Below, piece by piece: positions 10,896-19,241 of a DNA stretch of 32,500 bases; the first letter of the stretch is position 1, and every line of letters starts with the position of its first letter. Both the position numbers and the translations under genes were made by a program. Below the pieces are notes generated by a model. It worked only from the letters and a program-made list of their open reading frames with translations. It did not search any database and was not told where the DNA came from. This DNA comes from Sphaeroforma sirkka. Taxonomy: Eukaryota > Opisthokonta > Ichthyosporea > Ichthyophonida. The stretch covers positions 1 to 32,500 of the forward strand of contig LUCW03001717.1 of NCBI GenBank assembly GCA_001586965.3, given 5' to 3'.

Positions 10896-11352
10896 TTATC
10901 GTCTGATTGATCCTTTAATGGATCTGCATTGTTCGGTAAACCAGTTACGGTTTCTAATTTAAGTAAATCACTCATTCCGACGATGTCGTCTTCTGTGACC
11001 ATCTTTACTATCACAGCTTGGGTTCTTGATGGACACTTCAGCTGAGTAAAGTCTACCTTGGTTAAATCTAAACATACATATCCGTCGTTTAAACGGAACT
11101 TAGCCCAGTCAGTGATCTTAATCTTCTTATTTACTAAGATTAGATCAATGATCTTTTCCGCAAAGTCAGGTATTAATTCCTTGACTGTGTCGGATGGTGG
11201 TATATATGGTTTCAGACAATTATCGTCTGATTGATCCTTTAATGGATCTACATTGTTCGGTAAACCAGTTACGGTTATACCTAATGTAAGTAAATCACTC
11301 ATTCCGACGATAATGTCGTACTTCTGTGACATCTTTACTATCACAGCTTGGG
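10700..11352 (-). repeat. 330-bp tandem duplication in element 1 pol
   Basis: 10700-11022 and 11023-11352 are adjacent direct copies, starting TTCTTGATGGACACTTC and ending CACAGCTTGGG. The breakpoint shows a short shared GGTT/TT. The copies differ by several substitutions and small indels (net 7 bases). The duplicated segment spans the protease end and RT start, so those residues appear twice. Copy 11023-11352 keeps the protease-RT reading frame; copy 10700-11022 has the extra indels. Confidence 0.95.
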
Positions 11353-11626
11353 TTGTAATGTGGCGATGGTCGGCTAATGAGATTTTAACATCGGTAGCCA
11401 TCGTATCGCACTTGGAAGTCTTCTCATCAGCTAATATAAGGTGAGTAGTTTGTGTTCTACGTTCGATATCTTTCATTAATGCAAAGCGATCGGATATACA
11501 TGAAATTTCTGAACCAGGATCAATCAACGCAAGGACTTTATTTCCGTTACAATATACAGGGATTATTACACGCTCGTCTAAAGAGTCGTTGTATTGTCTT
11601 TGTATAGATTGAACCCGGTAGTACCT
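10850..11626 (-). pseudogene. pol: Element 1 aspartic protease
   Basis: Retroelement proteases cleave the gag-pol polyprotein. From the in-frame UGA (11629-11627) the minus strand reads through NKVLALIDPGSEISCISDRF, the active-site loop of a retropepsin, then an ILADE strand and YDIIVGMSDLL, the conserved hydrophobic-G motif near the protease C-terminus. The usual D-(S/T)-G is DPG here, an uncommon variant that may reduce activity. The frame continues directly into the first RT residues (DTVKELIPDF) in copy 11023-11352, then ends at 10850 after the duplicated block. There is no separate start codon, so expression depends on passing the upstream stop. Confidence 0.85.
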
Positions 11627-11629
11627 TCA
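11627..11629 (-). promoter_or_regulatory. In-frame UGA between gag and protease (element 1)
   Basis: The zinc-knuckle frame (DRKPDIKLE) meets a single TGA and continues in the same frame into protease. Element 2 has a single TAG at the corresponding place. This is consistent with programmed readthrough limiting pol synthesis; a C-to-T change of CGA is the alternative. Confidence 0.5.
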
Positions 11630-11846
11630 TTCCAGTTTGATATCTGGTTTCCGGTCACATGTCTTGGCGTGATAACCGTTGGTTTTCTCACACTTGTCAC
11701 ACTTATTAATAAAGTGTTTGCAAGTAGCTGAGTGCCGCCCGTTCCAATAACCGTTCGGGGCAAGCTGATACATATCGTATCCACACTTCTCGTCGGCACA
11801 CTTCTTAACTTGCTTGTATAGTGCTTCCTTCTCAGCACGTACCTTT
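11630..11846 (-). pseudogene. gag: Element 1 gag nucleocapsid (zinc knuckle)
   Basis: About 72 codons encode a basic lead-in, then two Cys/His clusters. The second is a compact knuckle, CDKCEKTNGYHAKTC, that is C-x2-C-x6-H-x3-C, two residues off the usual C-x2-C-x4-H-x4-C spacing. The first (C-x4-C-x15-H-x3-C) is looser. Nucleocapsid knuckles bind the element's RNA. The frame is shifted -1 from the capsid part at a T4 run (plus 11844-11847), where one extra base would restore continuity. Confidence 0.8.
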
Positions 11847-12552
11847 TATTAGGCCGTGAGTGCTGCGCTGATTCACGCGGACGAACATTCGGACGTTCGT
11901 TAGATGTCTGTCGGGATACATACCCTTGATCTATCTGATCACGTGGTTTCTTAAGAACCACCTTCTCTCTCGAGGCTACTCGATCAGAGGGATAAGTGTC
12001 GGAAACAGCTTCATAGAACTGATTCCAGCGCAGTCGAGTCAGATAAAACTTCTTCTCCTGTCCTTTTTCTCTCGTTTCGTTTGCATACTTGCAACGTAGC
12101 TCGAGGTAAAGGCGCTCTCGATCATTACTGCCTATGTTCATACAGAATACATGCATTGCCAACAACTCATACCAGCGTGGTTTGTTATCCCTCTTAATAT
12201 CAGGTCTGACAAGGTCCGCATCGAGTTTCAGAATATAGCTCAAGATGCTAGTATTCGCTGTTGGTGGTGCCAGAATTGAACATAGCCCTGGACTGCGCAT
12301 ATCCTTGCTTAATAAGGATGTCACTAGCCAACATACTTCTGGCCAGTTACGACACTCATCGATCTCTTTGAGATGCTTCTGAAGGATCCGATAATTGGTT
12401 CCTTCTGGATTAAATGTCTGCATAAACGCAGATATCCATTGCGGTGGGGCAATGTCATTTGTCTCCAGCATCACTGTAAACGCGTGTAACGAGCGAGTCA
12501 GAGTCTCGAGGTCATGATCATTGATGAATTCGGGCTTTTGGGTACTTGAGTC
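11844..12552 (-). pseudogene. gag: Element 1 gag capsid region
   Basis: This is open from just after TGA (12553-12555) to the frame change at 11844-11847. The same frame runs on uninformatively to 11578. The sequence is helical and acidic/basic mixed, for example IAPPQWISAFMQTFNPEG, then WYELLAMHVF and LRWNQFYEAVSD, ending in an Arg/Pro/Gln-rich linker (RPNVRPRESAQHSRPNKR) before the nucleocapsid. It follows the order expected for capsid and is recognised by position rather than by a motif. Confidence 0.75.
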
Positions 12553-13102
12553 TCAGTTCGACTTAAATCGACTGATCATGCCTTTATACTTCTGGTAATC
12601 GCGTTGGTCCTGCCCGCGCTGTGCTTGCAGCAACTGGTCGATTCGCTTCTGCTTGATGTTGATTATTTTCGCATAATAATCAATTTCTGGGCGATCTTGC
12701 AGGTCATGAGCGAGCTCCATCTTAACTGTGAGTTCGTTAACTTCTGCATTCAGCATATCTACCTCTGTGGACTGAAAGTCTTCGGCGGGTTGGTGTAATG
12801 CATTGCGGTTCTTCCGTGGGTACTCCACGTCACTCGCATGTATGCGGGAAGCTTTAGTTCCCTTTCGGTGGATATTAAAGTCCATGGTCGACGCTTCACG
12901 ACGCTCGTTACTGAGACGTGGTGTTGGAATGAAGATCTTAGGATCATCTGTTACGATAATCTCGCACGTCGACTTTGGCTGGGTGCGATGTGCCTTCCCC
13001 CAATTAGGTAAGGGGGGAGGTCTATTCTTCCCAGCGGTTGGGTCTATAATACCCTCCAAAACGGGAGACTCATGTCCCGGTGATGGTATTGGAGTAATTT
13101 AG
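12553..13102 (-). pseudogene. gag: Element 1 gag middle segment with coiled coil
   Basis: About 180 codons are open down to TGA at 12553-12555. The Pro-rich first part (NRPPPLPNWGK) precedes a charged stretch and a likely coiled coil (VDMLNAEVNELTVKMELAHD, then KIINIKQKRIDQLLQAQ). After the TGA the same frame continues as capsid, so the stop divides what looks like one protein. The upstream join to the N-terminal segment requires a +1 change in 13105-13130. Confidence 0.7.
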
Positions 13103-13129
13103 TGTCTGGTCCCGTGGAAGTAGATTTTC

Positions 13130-13780
13130 TCAGGGAACATTTTCCGGGCTTATTTCGGCCGGCTTAGTACTTAGATCGTAGTACTTCTCATTAGTCTTCT
13201 CTAAGCGATGTTTTGACTGCTCTTTTACAGCTGCAATGGTGTCGTAAGAGACATATTCACGTAGGCGTTTAGCTTTCTCGCCAGTTCCGTACATTCGATC
13301 TACGTGTGCGATAGGTAACTTCTCTAGTGTGAGTTGTTTCTCTAGGGCAGCTAACTGATTCTTAAGTCCAGCATTTTCATCGAGCAACTTACTGATGTGG
13401 GTAGATGCGCTAGCCTGTGGTTCGTCTTCCGTCGGCCCCTTATCGGGTTGGACTTCATCATCACCGGGGTCGTCGTAATTGACTTCCGTAATTGGCTCCT
13501 TACCCTTTGGATTAATCTCCTCAGGGTTAGTAGATGGAGTGGTCTTAAACCCACTCCTATTTTCGCTTCGCGGGTTCGCGAGCTTTGAACTTGAGGAGAG
13601 AGTGGGTCCTCTAGCCCTCTCCTCGGCTGACTTCTCTCTTAATGGAGTAGTCTCACCGGTATCCAGTGTATTGTCGTCTTTAGCGACAATGGGGTTGACT
13701 GCGTCTTCGGCAGATTCTCAATCCACCTTCTTTTAATCCGCTTTACGCTTCTTAGATAGCGTAGAGTCCTTCTTAGTCAT
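13130..13780 (-). pseudogene. gag: Element 1 gag N-terminus
   Basis: The likely start is the ATG at 13780 (MTKKDSTLSKKRKAD, a basic, nuclear-signal-like beginning). In the same frame there are two early stops, TAA (13733-13735) and TGA (13718-13720), after which about 195 codons are open to TGA at 13130. This part is acidic and Pro/Ser/Thr-rich (VNYDDPGDDEVQPDKG), then enters a heptad-like helix (SKLLDENAGLKNQLAALEKQ). An overlapping five-codon upstream ORF starts at the ATG at 13790. Each stop is one C-to-T step from CAA or CGA. Confidence 0.65.
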
Positions 13781-13908
13781 ACTTATCCATTACGACTTCT
13801 GCTATTCACTTAACGAATAGTTATTGTCTTAAGAAAATTTTATGTGGTATTTAATTACCACGACGCTTAAGTAGCTCAAGTAGTTAATATTTTGCTAACT
13901 TTAAAATG
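13781..13908 (-). other. Element 1 leader; no canonical primer-binding site
   Basis: This is the 128-base leader between the 5' LTR and gag. The sense strand right after the LTR reads CATTTTAAAGTTAGC, without the TGG expected where a tRNA 3' end would pair. Self-priming (as in Tf1-like elements) or an internal tRNA primer are possibilities. Confidence 0.6.
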
Positions 13909-14665
13909 TGTAGGTATCGGTCTCTTAAGGCGGTATAAACATCTTAGAGCTATTAAACGTAATAAAATCTTAAAGTCTTTTAATAATTTTTTTAAGTATG
14001 CGAATTTTAGTCTGGTAATAAAGTTAGGTATGCCTCATAGAAATCAGCAATACTCTGGGGGATTGTAAGGCTGAGACATTGCCTATATATCATCCTCCCA
14101 ATACTGATTTCGCCGAAGGGATTTTATTTATGTTTTCGTTATCGTTATCGTCGAAACTAGTATTACTTGTTTCGTCGCATGGATTACTAAAACTAGTAAA
14201 ATCCTATCTTTAGAAAAAAAGTAAAAAAGAAAAATAATACTCTTGATGTCCTTAGTTATTGTCTTAACCAATAACTGGCCACTTATCAAGAATTACCGAC
14301 TTGCCATCATCAGACTGGCACATCTGATTGGCTGAGCAGAGGTCAAACTAGGTAACCATTAAGGGTCCCTAGAAACCTATGTTCGGTTGAGCCATCTCGC
14401 TACCGAAGTATTCAGATGTATATTTTGGAGTGTTTATTTAGGTCTCTTAATAGACCTACTCCAAATCTACTCTTTGGCCTTTTTCACAGTCCCTTTAATG
14501 GGTCGGGGCCAAAATATCTGATTTGTAAAATGGAAAAGGTACTTGTAAATAGAATTTTAAAAACCATTTAATACACGTGCTTTTAATAGTACGTTTATAA
14601 TTTACGTACTGCTTAAGAGTACGTTTATCAACATAATAGTCTAATGTGGAGGCCCGGCTATTACA
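13909..14665 (-). repeat. 5' LTR of element 1 (757 bp)
   Basis: It is the direct-repeat partner of 6230-6983, from TGTAGGTATCGG to GGCTATTACA on the plus strand. As the 5' LTR on the minus strand it should hold the promoter; I cannot pin the transcription start. An interrupted A-rich tract lies at about 14214-14238. Confidence 0.97.
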
Positions 14666-14669
14666 GTGA
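14666..14669. repeat. Target-site duplication GTGA (element 1, right)
   Basis: It is identical to 6226-6229. The pre-insertion site would read TATAGTGACGCTGTCAC, so the insertion lies in a GTGAC/GTCAC inverted repeat with a 3-nt loop. Confidence 0.9.
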
Positions 14670-14905
14670 CGCTGTCACGACGATTATGTAAACAAAAAAC
14701 CAAAATGATTTCAGCACGGTGTCAATCCAGGGAAATTGAGGTCGAGAAGGGATCACCGTAGGGTCCAAAAAAGGTCAACACATGTACAGGTGGAGTGGCG
14801 TTGTCATAACGCTTATGGAAATAAGAACGAAATGAATCCAGGGACAAATGGAGGTCAGGGAGGGGTCACCGTAGAGTCAGAACAAGGTCAACACAGGTAC
14901 ATGAC
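14666..14905 (+). repeat. Diverged tandem repeat, two copies
   Basis: The block at 14666-14790 recurs diverged at 14794-14903. Shared parts are GACGCTGTCACGACG/GGCGTTGTCATAACG, CCAGGGAAATTGAGGTC/CCAGGGACAAATGGAGGTC, GATCACCGTAG/GGTCACCGTAG and AAGGTCAACACA. The copies are about 80% similar by eye with indels. Element 1 inserted at the edge of this array. Confidence 0.7.
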
Positions 14906-15059
14906 AAGTTCATCAGATCCAAATCGAGGCCAAATTGGGGGCGCGGTATTTGTCATTATTAGGCATCAAAACCATTTACGAAATCTTCTTGTTAAAAATA
15001 TTTATCTGCCTCAGGGTTTCCGGTTTTCGAATAGGGCCCCAGTCTACGACTTGTATAAA

Positions 15060-15457
15060 AGAGGTTCCCAACCAACGCTATAATATACGACCAAACCGTC
15101 GCAAACCAGGCCAGCGGGCTAGCTGTTCGTCCGTAAGGGACTCACTTCTGAAGTCGACTCTACACCCCAGGATGGTCACGGGCTGTCTGAAGAAAGCTAT
15201 GTGGTATTTACATAGACCAAGCTGTAATCGTATTGCTTGTACCGCACAAAGACCGGCTCAGTAATCATCGGCTGTGTCATTGGCAGCGACAATGTTATCT
15301 ATATACCAGATAACATGGTGTAACATGTCTAGGACCTCCACAAGAGTTTCCTGGAACCACCAGGACGCCTCGCGAACGCCAACCGGCATATCGACGTACG
15401 AGAATTGACCCCAAGGGGTCTAAATGTTAGAATATTGAGAGCCTCCTCCGTAAGCTT
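15060..15457 (-). pseudogene. pol: Element 3 relic: RT, downstream half
   Basis: The minus strand from 15457 downward encodes an eroded Ty3/gypsy RT. SYVDMPVGVREASWWFQETL corresponds to the MPFGL...FQ motif. WYIDNIVAAND at about 15308-15276 is the YxDD box, with the second Asp changed to Asn (codons 15305-15294). KYHIAFFRQPVTILGCRVD matches the K-C-x-F...LG-x-x-v motif after the active site. There is a frame change near the element 2 junction and an in-frame TGA near 15263. The upstream half of the same domain is on the other side of element 2 (24369-24600), so element 2 split this gene. Confidence 0.85.
15454..15457. repeat. Target-site duplication GCTT (element 2, left)
   Basis: GCTT directly precedes the LTR at 15458 and recurs directly after the other LTR at 24365-24368. 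Confidence 0.9.
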
Positions 15458-15636
15458 TGTAGTAAACACATCAAATACGATACTAAAACCTACTGAGTCT
15501 CCCTGAGGCTCAGTGCGGTGTATTTATTCTTATATTTGATTGTCTACGTGGTCTACAAATAATTCACCTCGTGTGAATTAATTGTAAATTAATTCTAACT
15601 TCACACTGATAGTGGTTTAAGGGGACTTTTACCACA
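15458..15636 (-). repeat. 3' LTR of element 2 (179 bp)
   Basis: I found no difference from 24186-24364. It contains two overlapping inverted repeats: TAATTCAC/GTGAATTA (15560-15567 and 15573-15580) and GAATTAATT/AATTAATTC with a 3-nt loop (15575-15595). The sense strand carries a TATAAGAATAAATA stretch, a possible TATA or poly(A) signal. Confidence 0.97.
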
Positions 15637-15646
15637 CTCCCCTCAA
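15637..15646 (-). other. Polypurine tract of element 2
   Basis: The sense strand reads TTGAGGGGAG immediately before the 3' LTR start TGTGGTAAAAG. This fits the plus-strand primer site. Confidence 0.8.
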
Positions 15647-15977
15647 GCTCAAGCGTCACCAGTGATTGAAGAGCTTCAAAAATAAATGACCTCTTAAACT
15701 ATTGAAAATTAAACATATATAACTAGTAGTGTAAATAAACAATATATATACATATATATATATAAACTAATGAAATCCTTCTGCTGAGTAAGTTCTTGCC
15801 TTGAAACTGGTCTTTTGAACCATCCCGGCTGTGCTGGTATATTTTCACCCCCCAAAAAGCTAGGGTATCCGCTGGTATGTTTTCACCCCCCCATAAGCTA
15901 GGGTATCCGCTGGAGTTATACTCGCCTATAAGCTCGAGTTGTGGAATCGTCTTTCGCCTCTATACCGTGGTGAAATC
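15647..15977 (-). other. Element 2 3' untranslated region with tandem repeat
   Basis: It includes 2.5 copies of a 38-39-bp unit at 15833-15945 (GCTGGTATATTTTCACCCC, then AAGCTAGGGTATCC) and a short TA-rich tract at 15733-15766. No ORF is seen. Confidence 0.8.
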
Positions 15978-18900
15978 TCACGAGGAGAGACAAAACTCCG
16001 ATCCGGAAGTAGATGATAGACATCTAGTATTCATCAACGTAACGTTGGAATTATTGTTGTTGTGCCGCTTTCTTCTTCTGCCGAGTTTGCTCGGCTTTGT
16101 GGTATGCCGCGATGTCATTCGGATCGTCAAAAGCTTCGGCTGAACCCAAGTTGGATCACCATCCCGCCAGCGAACCAAGTATTCTGTATTCCCTGTGGAA
16201 TCATTCTGTCTATGTCGAATGATGTAACGGAACGAGGAACTATCCTGCCACATATGATCTTCTAAAGGCTTTTCGGTGGCTCTATGGACTAGTCGCAAAA
16301 GTTCCACTCTAACTGGTTTACCTTTGAAAGTATCTGGAAGTGAACCATCCTTGTGTGTCAGTTCATATCCTTGTCCCTGTCTGGCTTTGACAACGTATGG
16401 TCCAAACATTGGTCGCATTGCTTTGGTTGTGCGACCTTCGGACCGTACCATTACCACATCCCCTGGTTGAAAGGCGATAAAATCGTAAGCATGGAGGCGG
16501 TCAAACTGCCTGGATAGTGTGTCTGCGTATTTCTGCGTGACCTTGTAAAGCGTCGGCAAGATAGTGTCGTGCAAACGATCCAGCCGGTGTGCCCAAGCCT
16601 CATTGGTGACCGGCTGATTCCCCGGAAGGTCATCCGTGAAGTCAGCAAACGGAACATGACGGCGACCGAAGTAAGCACTGAATGGTGCTGTCTTGTGTCG
16701 CCGAGATATTCGGAGGTTCTGGCACAGCATAATAAGTGGTAGTCGGACATCCCATGCCGTAGGCAAAGATTCACATAGCTTGCGAACTCCTTCGTGGATG
16801 TCTCTGTGTCTTCTCTCCGCTGCTCCCAGAACCTGAGGACGATATGGTGGCGACTTTGCATGCATCACTCCAACTTCTTGAGTTATTAATTTAACAATCT
16901 TGTTCGAAAACTCGCCTCCCTCGTCTGATTGAATTTTCCTGGGAAAACCATGTTCCCCAAACACCTCCATAAGTTTAGATGTCACCACTTCTGCTGACTT
17001 TGTGGCCGTTGCTCTCAATATCGAGTACCCCGTTGCTATATCCAAGACGTGCAATATATGTCGATTTCCTGCTGCTGAAACTAGTGGCATTGGAATCATG
17101 TCGACTTGAATATGATCCCACGGATACTTTGCCGTTATATTAATCATCGGGTGAAATCCCTTTCGTAACACCCTCTGTCCTAGACATGTGCGACAGTTTC
17201 TCCTATCTGTTTGTGCAAGTTCCAGAGCGTTAGGCCACAAATGTCCGTTCTGCTGTAGTTGAGCAACTGTATCTTCTGCTCTATGATGCCCAATCTCATG
17301 CTGACACAAGGTGAGCTGTGTGCGACGGCTTATCTCTTCCTCATCTGGAGAATCCGTCATGGCTACTTCCGAGATAGCGATCGATACTAGCCGAGACGTA
17401 TCTAATGGGGTGACTTTCGATACTGAGGACGGTTCTGCATATCCCAATCGTGCTGAAAACGTCGCTGGAAGGCTGTAACCATTGCGTGGGCCTACTCTGG
17501 CAATGATGACTGTGTGACCCCATGGTGCCTTGCCACTCGCATACTTTCCGTATTTGAGGAAGGAGTGGGCTGTCCTTGGAACTAATACTGGGTCTCTTTG
17601 TAGAAGCGACTTGAATAACTGGAACCAAGGCTCGTGGGGCGCCCACGGTAGACACACCGTAGCTGTGGCCCTCTCTGATCGTATCTTGCGCAACATTCTA
17701 TGAATTAATCTCCATGGTGGGTTCATCCATCCGTCTATATCCTTCCAACAATGTGCAAACGCTCCACCCCTGTCATCGTCGGTGTAGTAGCGTGGCAAAT
17801 GATGGTCCTGATGCGAAGCAAAGACATCGACATTATTCTCACCCATAATCCGTTGCGCTTGCTCAAAGTAGTCTGGAAAAAGTTGCCAACATTCTGCATA
17901 TAGTACCTCCGGGTCCTCAGTCTCAACAGTTCCCTCATGAAGCCTAGACCACGCGTCTGGTAACACGTTCTTTATACCCGGGATGTGCGAGATAGTAAAA
18001 TTGAAAGGCGCTATGATGTGATGCCATCGTTGTAGCATCGGATTCAGCTTTAGCTGTGTGTTCATATACACCAAAGCCTTGTGATCAGTCAACACTGAAA
18101 AGCGTTGACCTTCGAGATGATCCCGGAAGTGTGTGAGACCATATACCAAGGCCAATAATTCCTTCATGGGTGTTGCGTAATTGCGCTGTGCTGCGTTGAG
18201 GGTCTTGCTGAAGAACATTAGGTATTGCTTCTTCCCTTCTATGGTCTGGAACAATGCACCTCCAATACCGTAGTCGCTTGCATCCGTTTCGAGTTGTAAA
18301 GGTACTTCGTCGACGGGAAATTTCAACACTACTGCCTCAACTATGGCTTGCTTCATGGCATCCCAAGCTTGCTGGTGTCTCTGTTCCCACCTGTCTCCAA
18401 TGATTTCCTTAGGCTTCAGTCTTACAAATTCCCGGAGTGGGGCAACTACCTCTGCAAAGTTTGGTAGGTGCTCGTGAAGAAAGTTGGCTAATCCCAAGGC
18501 CGATGCAATGTCTTTGTACTTCTTCGGGGTTGGCCAGTCAATGAGCTTGGCCTGCTTTTCATGGCAAATATCAATTCCGGCCTTCGATACTCGCTTCCCT
18601 AGGATCATGACTTCTTTGACTGCAAAATGACATTTTGAAGGGTTTAGCTTGAAACTGTGGTACGTCAGCCGCCGAATGACCTCTTTCACTACTCGTACGT
18701 GTTCCTCGTAGTCATCTGTTGCTATTACGATGTCGTCCAGGTAGTGGTGTGCCGGAAGTCCTTGCAATATCACACTCAGTGTACGCTGAAACTGCTGCGT
18801 CAGTGTGTGTAGTCCAAATGGCGCTGATGTAAAGGAATACTGGCTTTTGCCATGTGTGAAACTGAATAGATACTGAGAATCAGGGTGAATTGGGAGTCGA

Positions 18901-19241
18901 TGGTACGCTGCGGTTAGATCCAATGTCGTGTAATATCTCTTCCCTTTGATGTTACCAATGATGTCGTTGATACGGGGAATAATGAACTGATCCGCCGGTA
19001 TTAATGCATTCACCGCTCTGAGGTCCAAACACACTCGCACTTTCTTTAGTTCTCCAGATTGAGTATACTCTGGCACGGCGAGTAAAGGGTAAGTTGACGG
19101 AAGTGGCTGTATCCTTTGAACTATGACCAAATCTTGAATCCACTTCTGCACCTGTCTATCTACCCATGGTATCCATTTGTCTGCTACAAAGTTCCTTACT
19201 GCCTTCCGCATCCTTGCAGCTTGATCTGGTGTCACTGGCAA
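15978..19241 (-). CDS. pol: Element 2 pol: RT, RNase H, Dam-like, integrase, chromodomain
   Basis: This is a 1,087-codon frame; the 19241 start is TTG and the frame is open further upstream, so entry is by frameshift from protease. RT: LDLTAAYHRLPI (107-118), SAPFGLHTL (139-147), catalytic YLDD 167-170. RNase H: D320, E361, D386. A Dam-like domain follows at about 455-560 with NPPW at 507-510. Integrase zinc finger: H648, H652, C683, C686; catalytic D714, D773 and E809, with 35 residues between the last two. GPY module at 947-949. The C-terminal chromodomain, about 1001-1035, includes EYLVRWRDGDPTW. At about 16141-16145 a -1 change ends the similarity; the shifted frame gives a natural basic/Gln tail with TAA at 16051-16053, so the stretch to 15978 is out of frame. 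All catalytic residues are present. Confidence 0.96.
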   Translation of the reverse strand: MPVTPDQAARMRKAVRNFVADKWIPWVDRQVQKWIQDLVIVQRIQPLPSTYPLLAVPEYTQSGELKKVRVCLDLRAVNALIPADQFIIPRINDIIGNIKGKRYYTTLDLTAAYHRLPIHPDSQYLFSFTHGKSQYSFTSAPFGLHTLTQQFQRTLSVILQGLPAHHYLDDIVIATDDYEEHVRVVKEVIRRLTYHSFKLNPSKCHFAVKEVMILGKRVSKAGIDICHEKQAKLIDWPTPKKYKDIASALGLANFLHEHLPNFAEVVAPLREFVRLKPKEIIGDRWEQRHQQAWDAMKQAIVEAVVLKFPVDEVPLQLETDASDYGIGGALFQTIEGKKQYLMFFSKTLNAAQRNYATPMKELLALVYGLTHFRDHLEGQRFSVLTDHKALVYMNTQLKLNPMLQRWHHIIAPFNFTISHIPGIKNVLPDAWSRLHEGTVETEDPEVLYAECWQLFPDYFEQAQRIMGENNVDVFASHQDHHLPRYYTDDDRGGAFAHCWKDIDGWMNPPWRLIHRMLRKIRSERATATVCLPWAPHEPWFQLFKSLLQRDPVLVPRTAHSFLKYGKYASGKAPWGHTVIIARVGPRNGYSLPATFSARLGYAEPSSVSKVTPLDTSRLVSIAISEVAMTDSPDEEEISRRTQLTLCQHEIGHHRAEDTVAQLQQNGHLWPNALELAQTDRRNCRTCLGQRVLRKGFHPMINITAKYPWDHIQVDMIPMPLVSAAGNRHILHVLDIATGYSILRATATKSAEVVTSKLMEVFGEHGFPRKIQSDEGGEFSNKIVKLITQEVGVMHAKSPPYRPQVLGAAERRHRDIHEGVRKLCESLPTAWDVRLPLIMLCQNLRISRRHKTAPFSAYFGRRHVPFADFTDDLPGNQPVTNEAWAHRLDRLHDTILPTLYKVTQKYADTLSRQFDRLHAYDFIAFQPGDVVMVRSEGRTTKAMRPMFGPYVVKARQGQGYELTHKDGSLPDTFKGKPVRVELLRLVHRATEKPLEDHMWQDSSSFRYIIRHRQNDSTGNTEYLVRWRDGDPTWVQPKLLTIRMTSRHTTKPSKLGRRRKRHNNNNSNVTLMNTRCLSSTSGSEFCLSS
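17562..17879 (-). other. Dam-like methyltransferase domain within element 2 pol
   Basis: Residues about 455-560 of pol, between RNase H and the integrase zinc finger, carry NNVDVFASHQDHHLPRYYT, then GGAFAHCW and GWMNPPWRLIHRML. The layout D-x-F-A-x-x-x-(N/D), R-Y-Y, G-x-(L/F), W, then N-P-P-(Y/W) matches phage-type Dam N6-adenine methyltransferases. Element 1 carries the same segment at the same site. The family is known from DIRS-type elements. Whether it binds S-adenosylmethionine cannot be judged here. Confidence 0.65.

Larger units (their letters stand above)
6230..14665 (-). mobile_element. Element 1: Ty3/gypsy-type LTR retrotransposon (8,436 bp)
   Basis: It is bounded by direct LTRs that start TG and end CA, with a 4-bp target duplication. 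On the minus strand the order is 5' LTR (13909-14665), gag (13780 to 11630), protease, RT, RNase H, Dam-like domain, integrase with GPY/F module (ending 7124), polypurine tract and 3' LTR (6230-6983). RT before integrase is the Ty3/gypsy order. LTR divergence is about 12 substitutions in about 725 comparable positions. The coding region carries about eight frame changes, four in-frame stops and a 330-bp internal duplication, so this copy cannot encode intact proteins as sequenced. Confidence 0.97.

Noticed and set aside
13397..13736. Plus-strand ORFs opposite element 1 gag
   Set aside because: They mirror the minus-strand gag reading frame and carry no motif.
15978..16050. C-terminal Asn/Ser-rich tail of the long pol frame as a genuine domain
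   Set aside because: It lies after a -1 change; the shifted frame gives the natural end at 16051.
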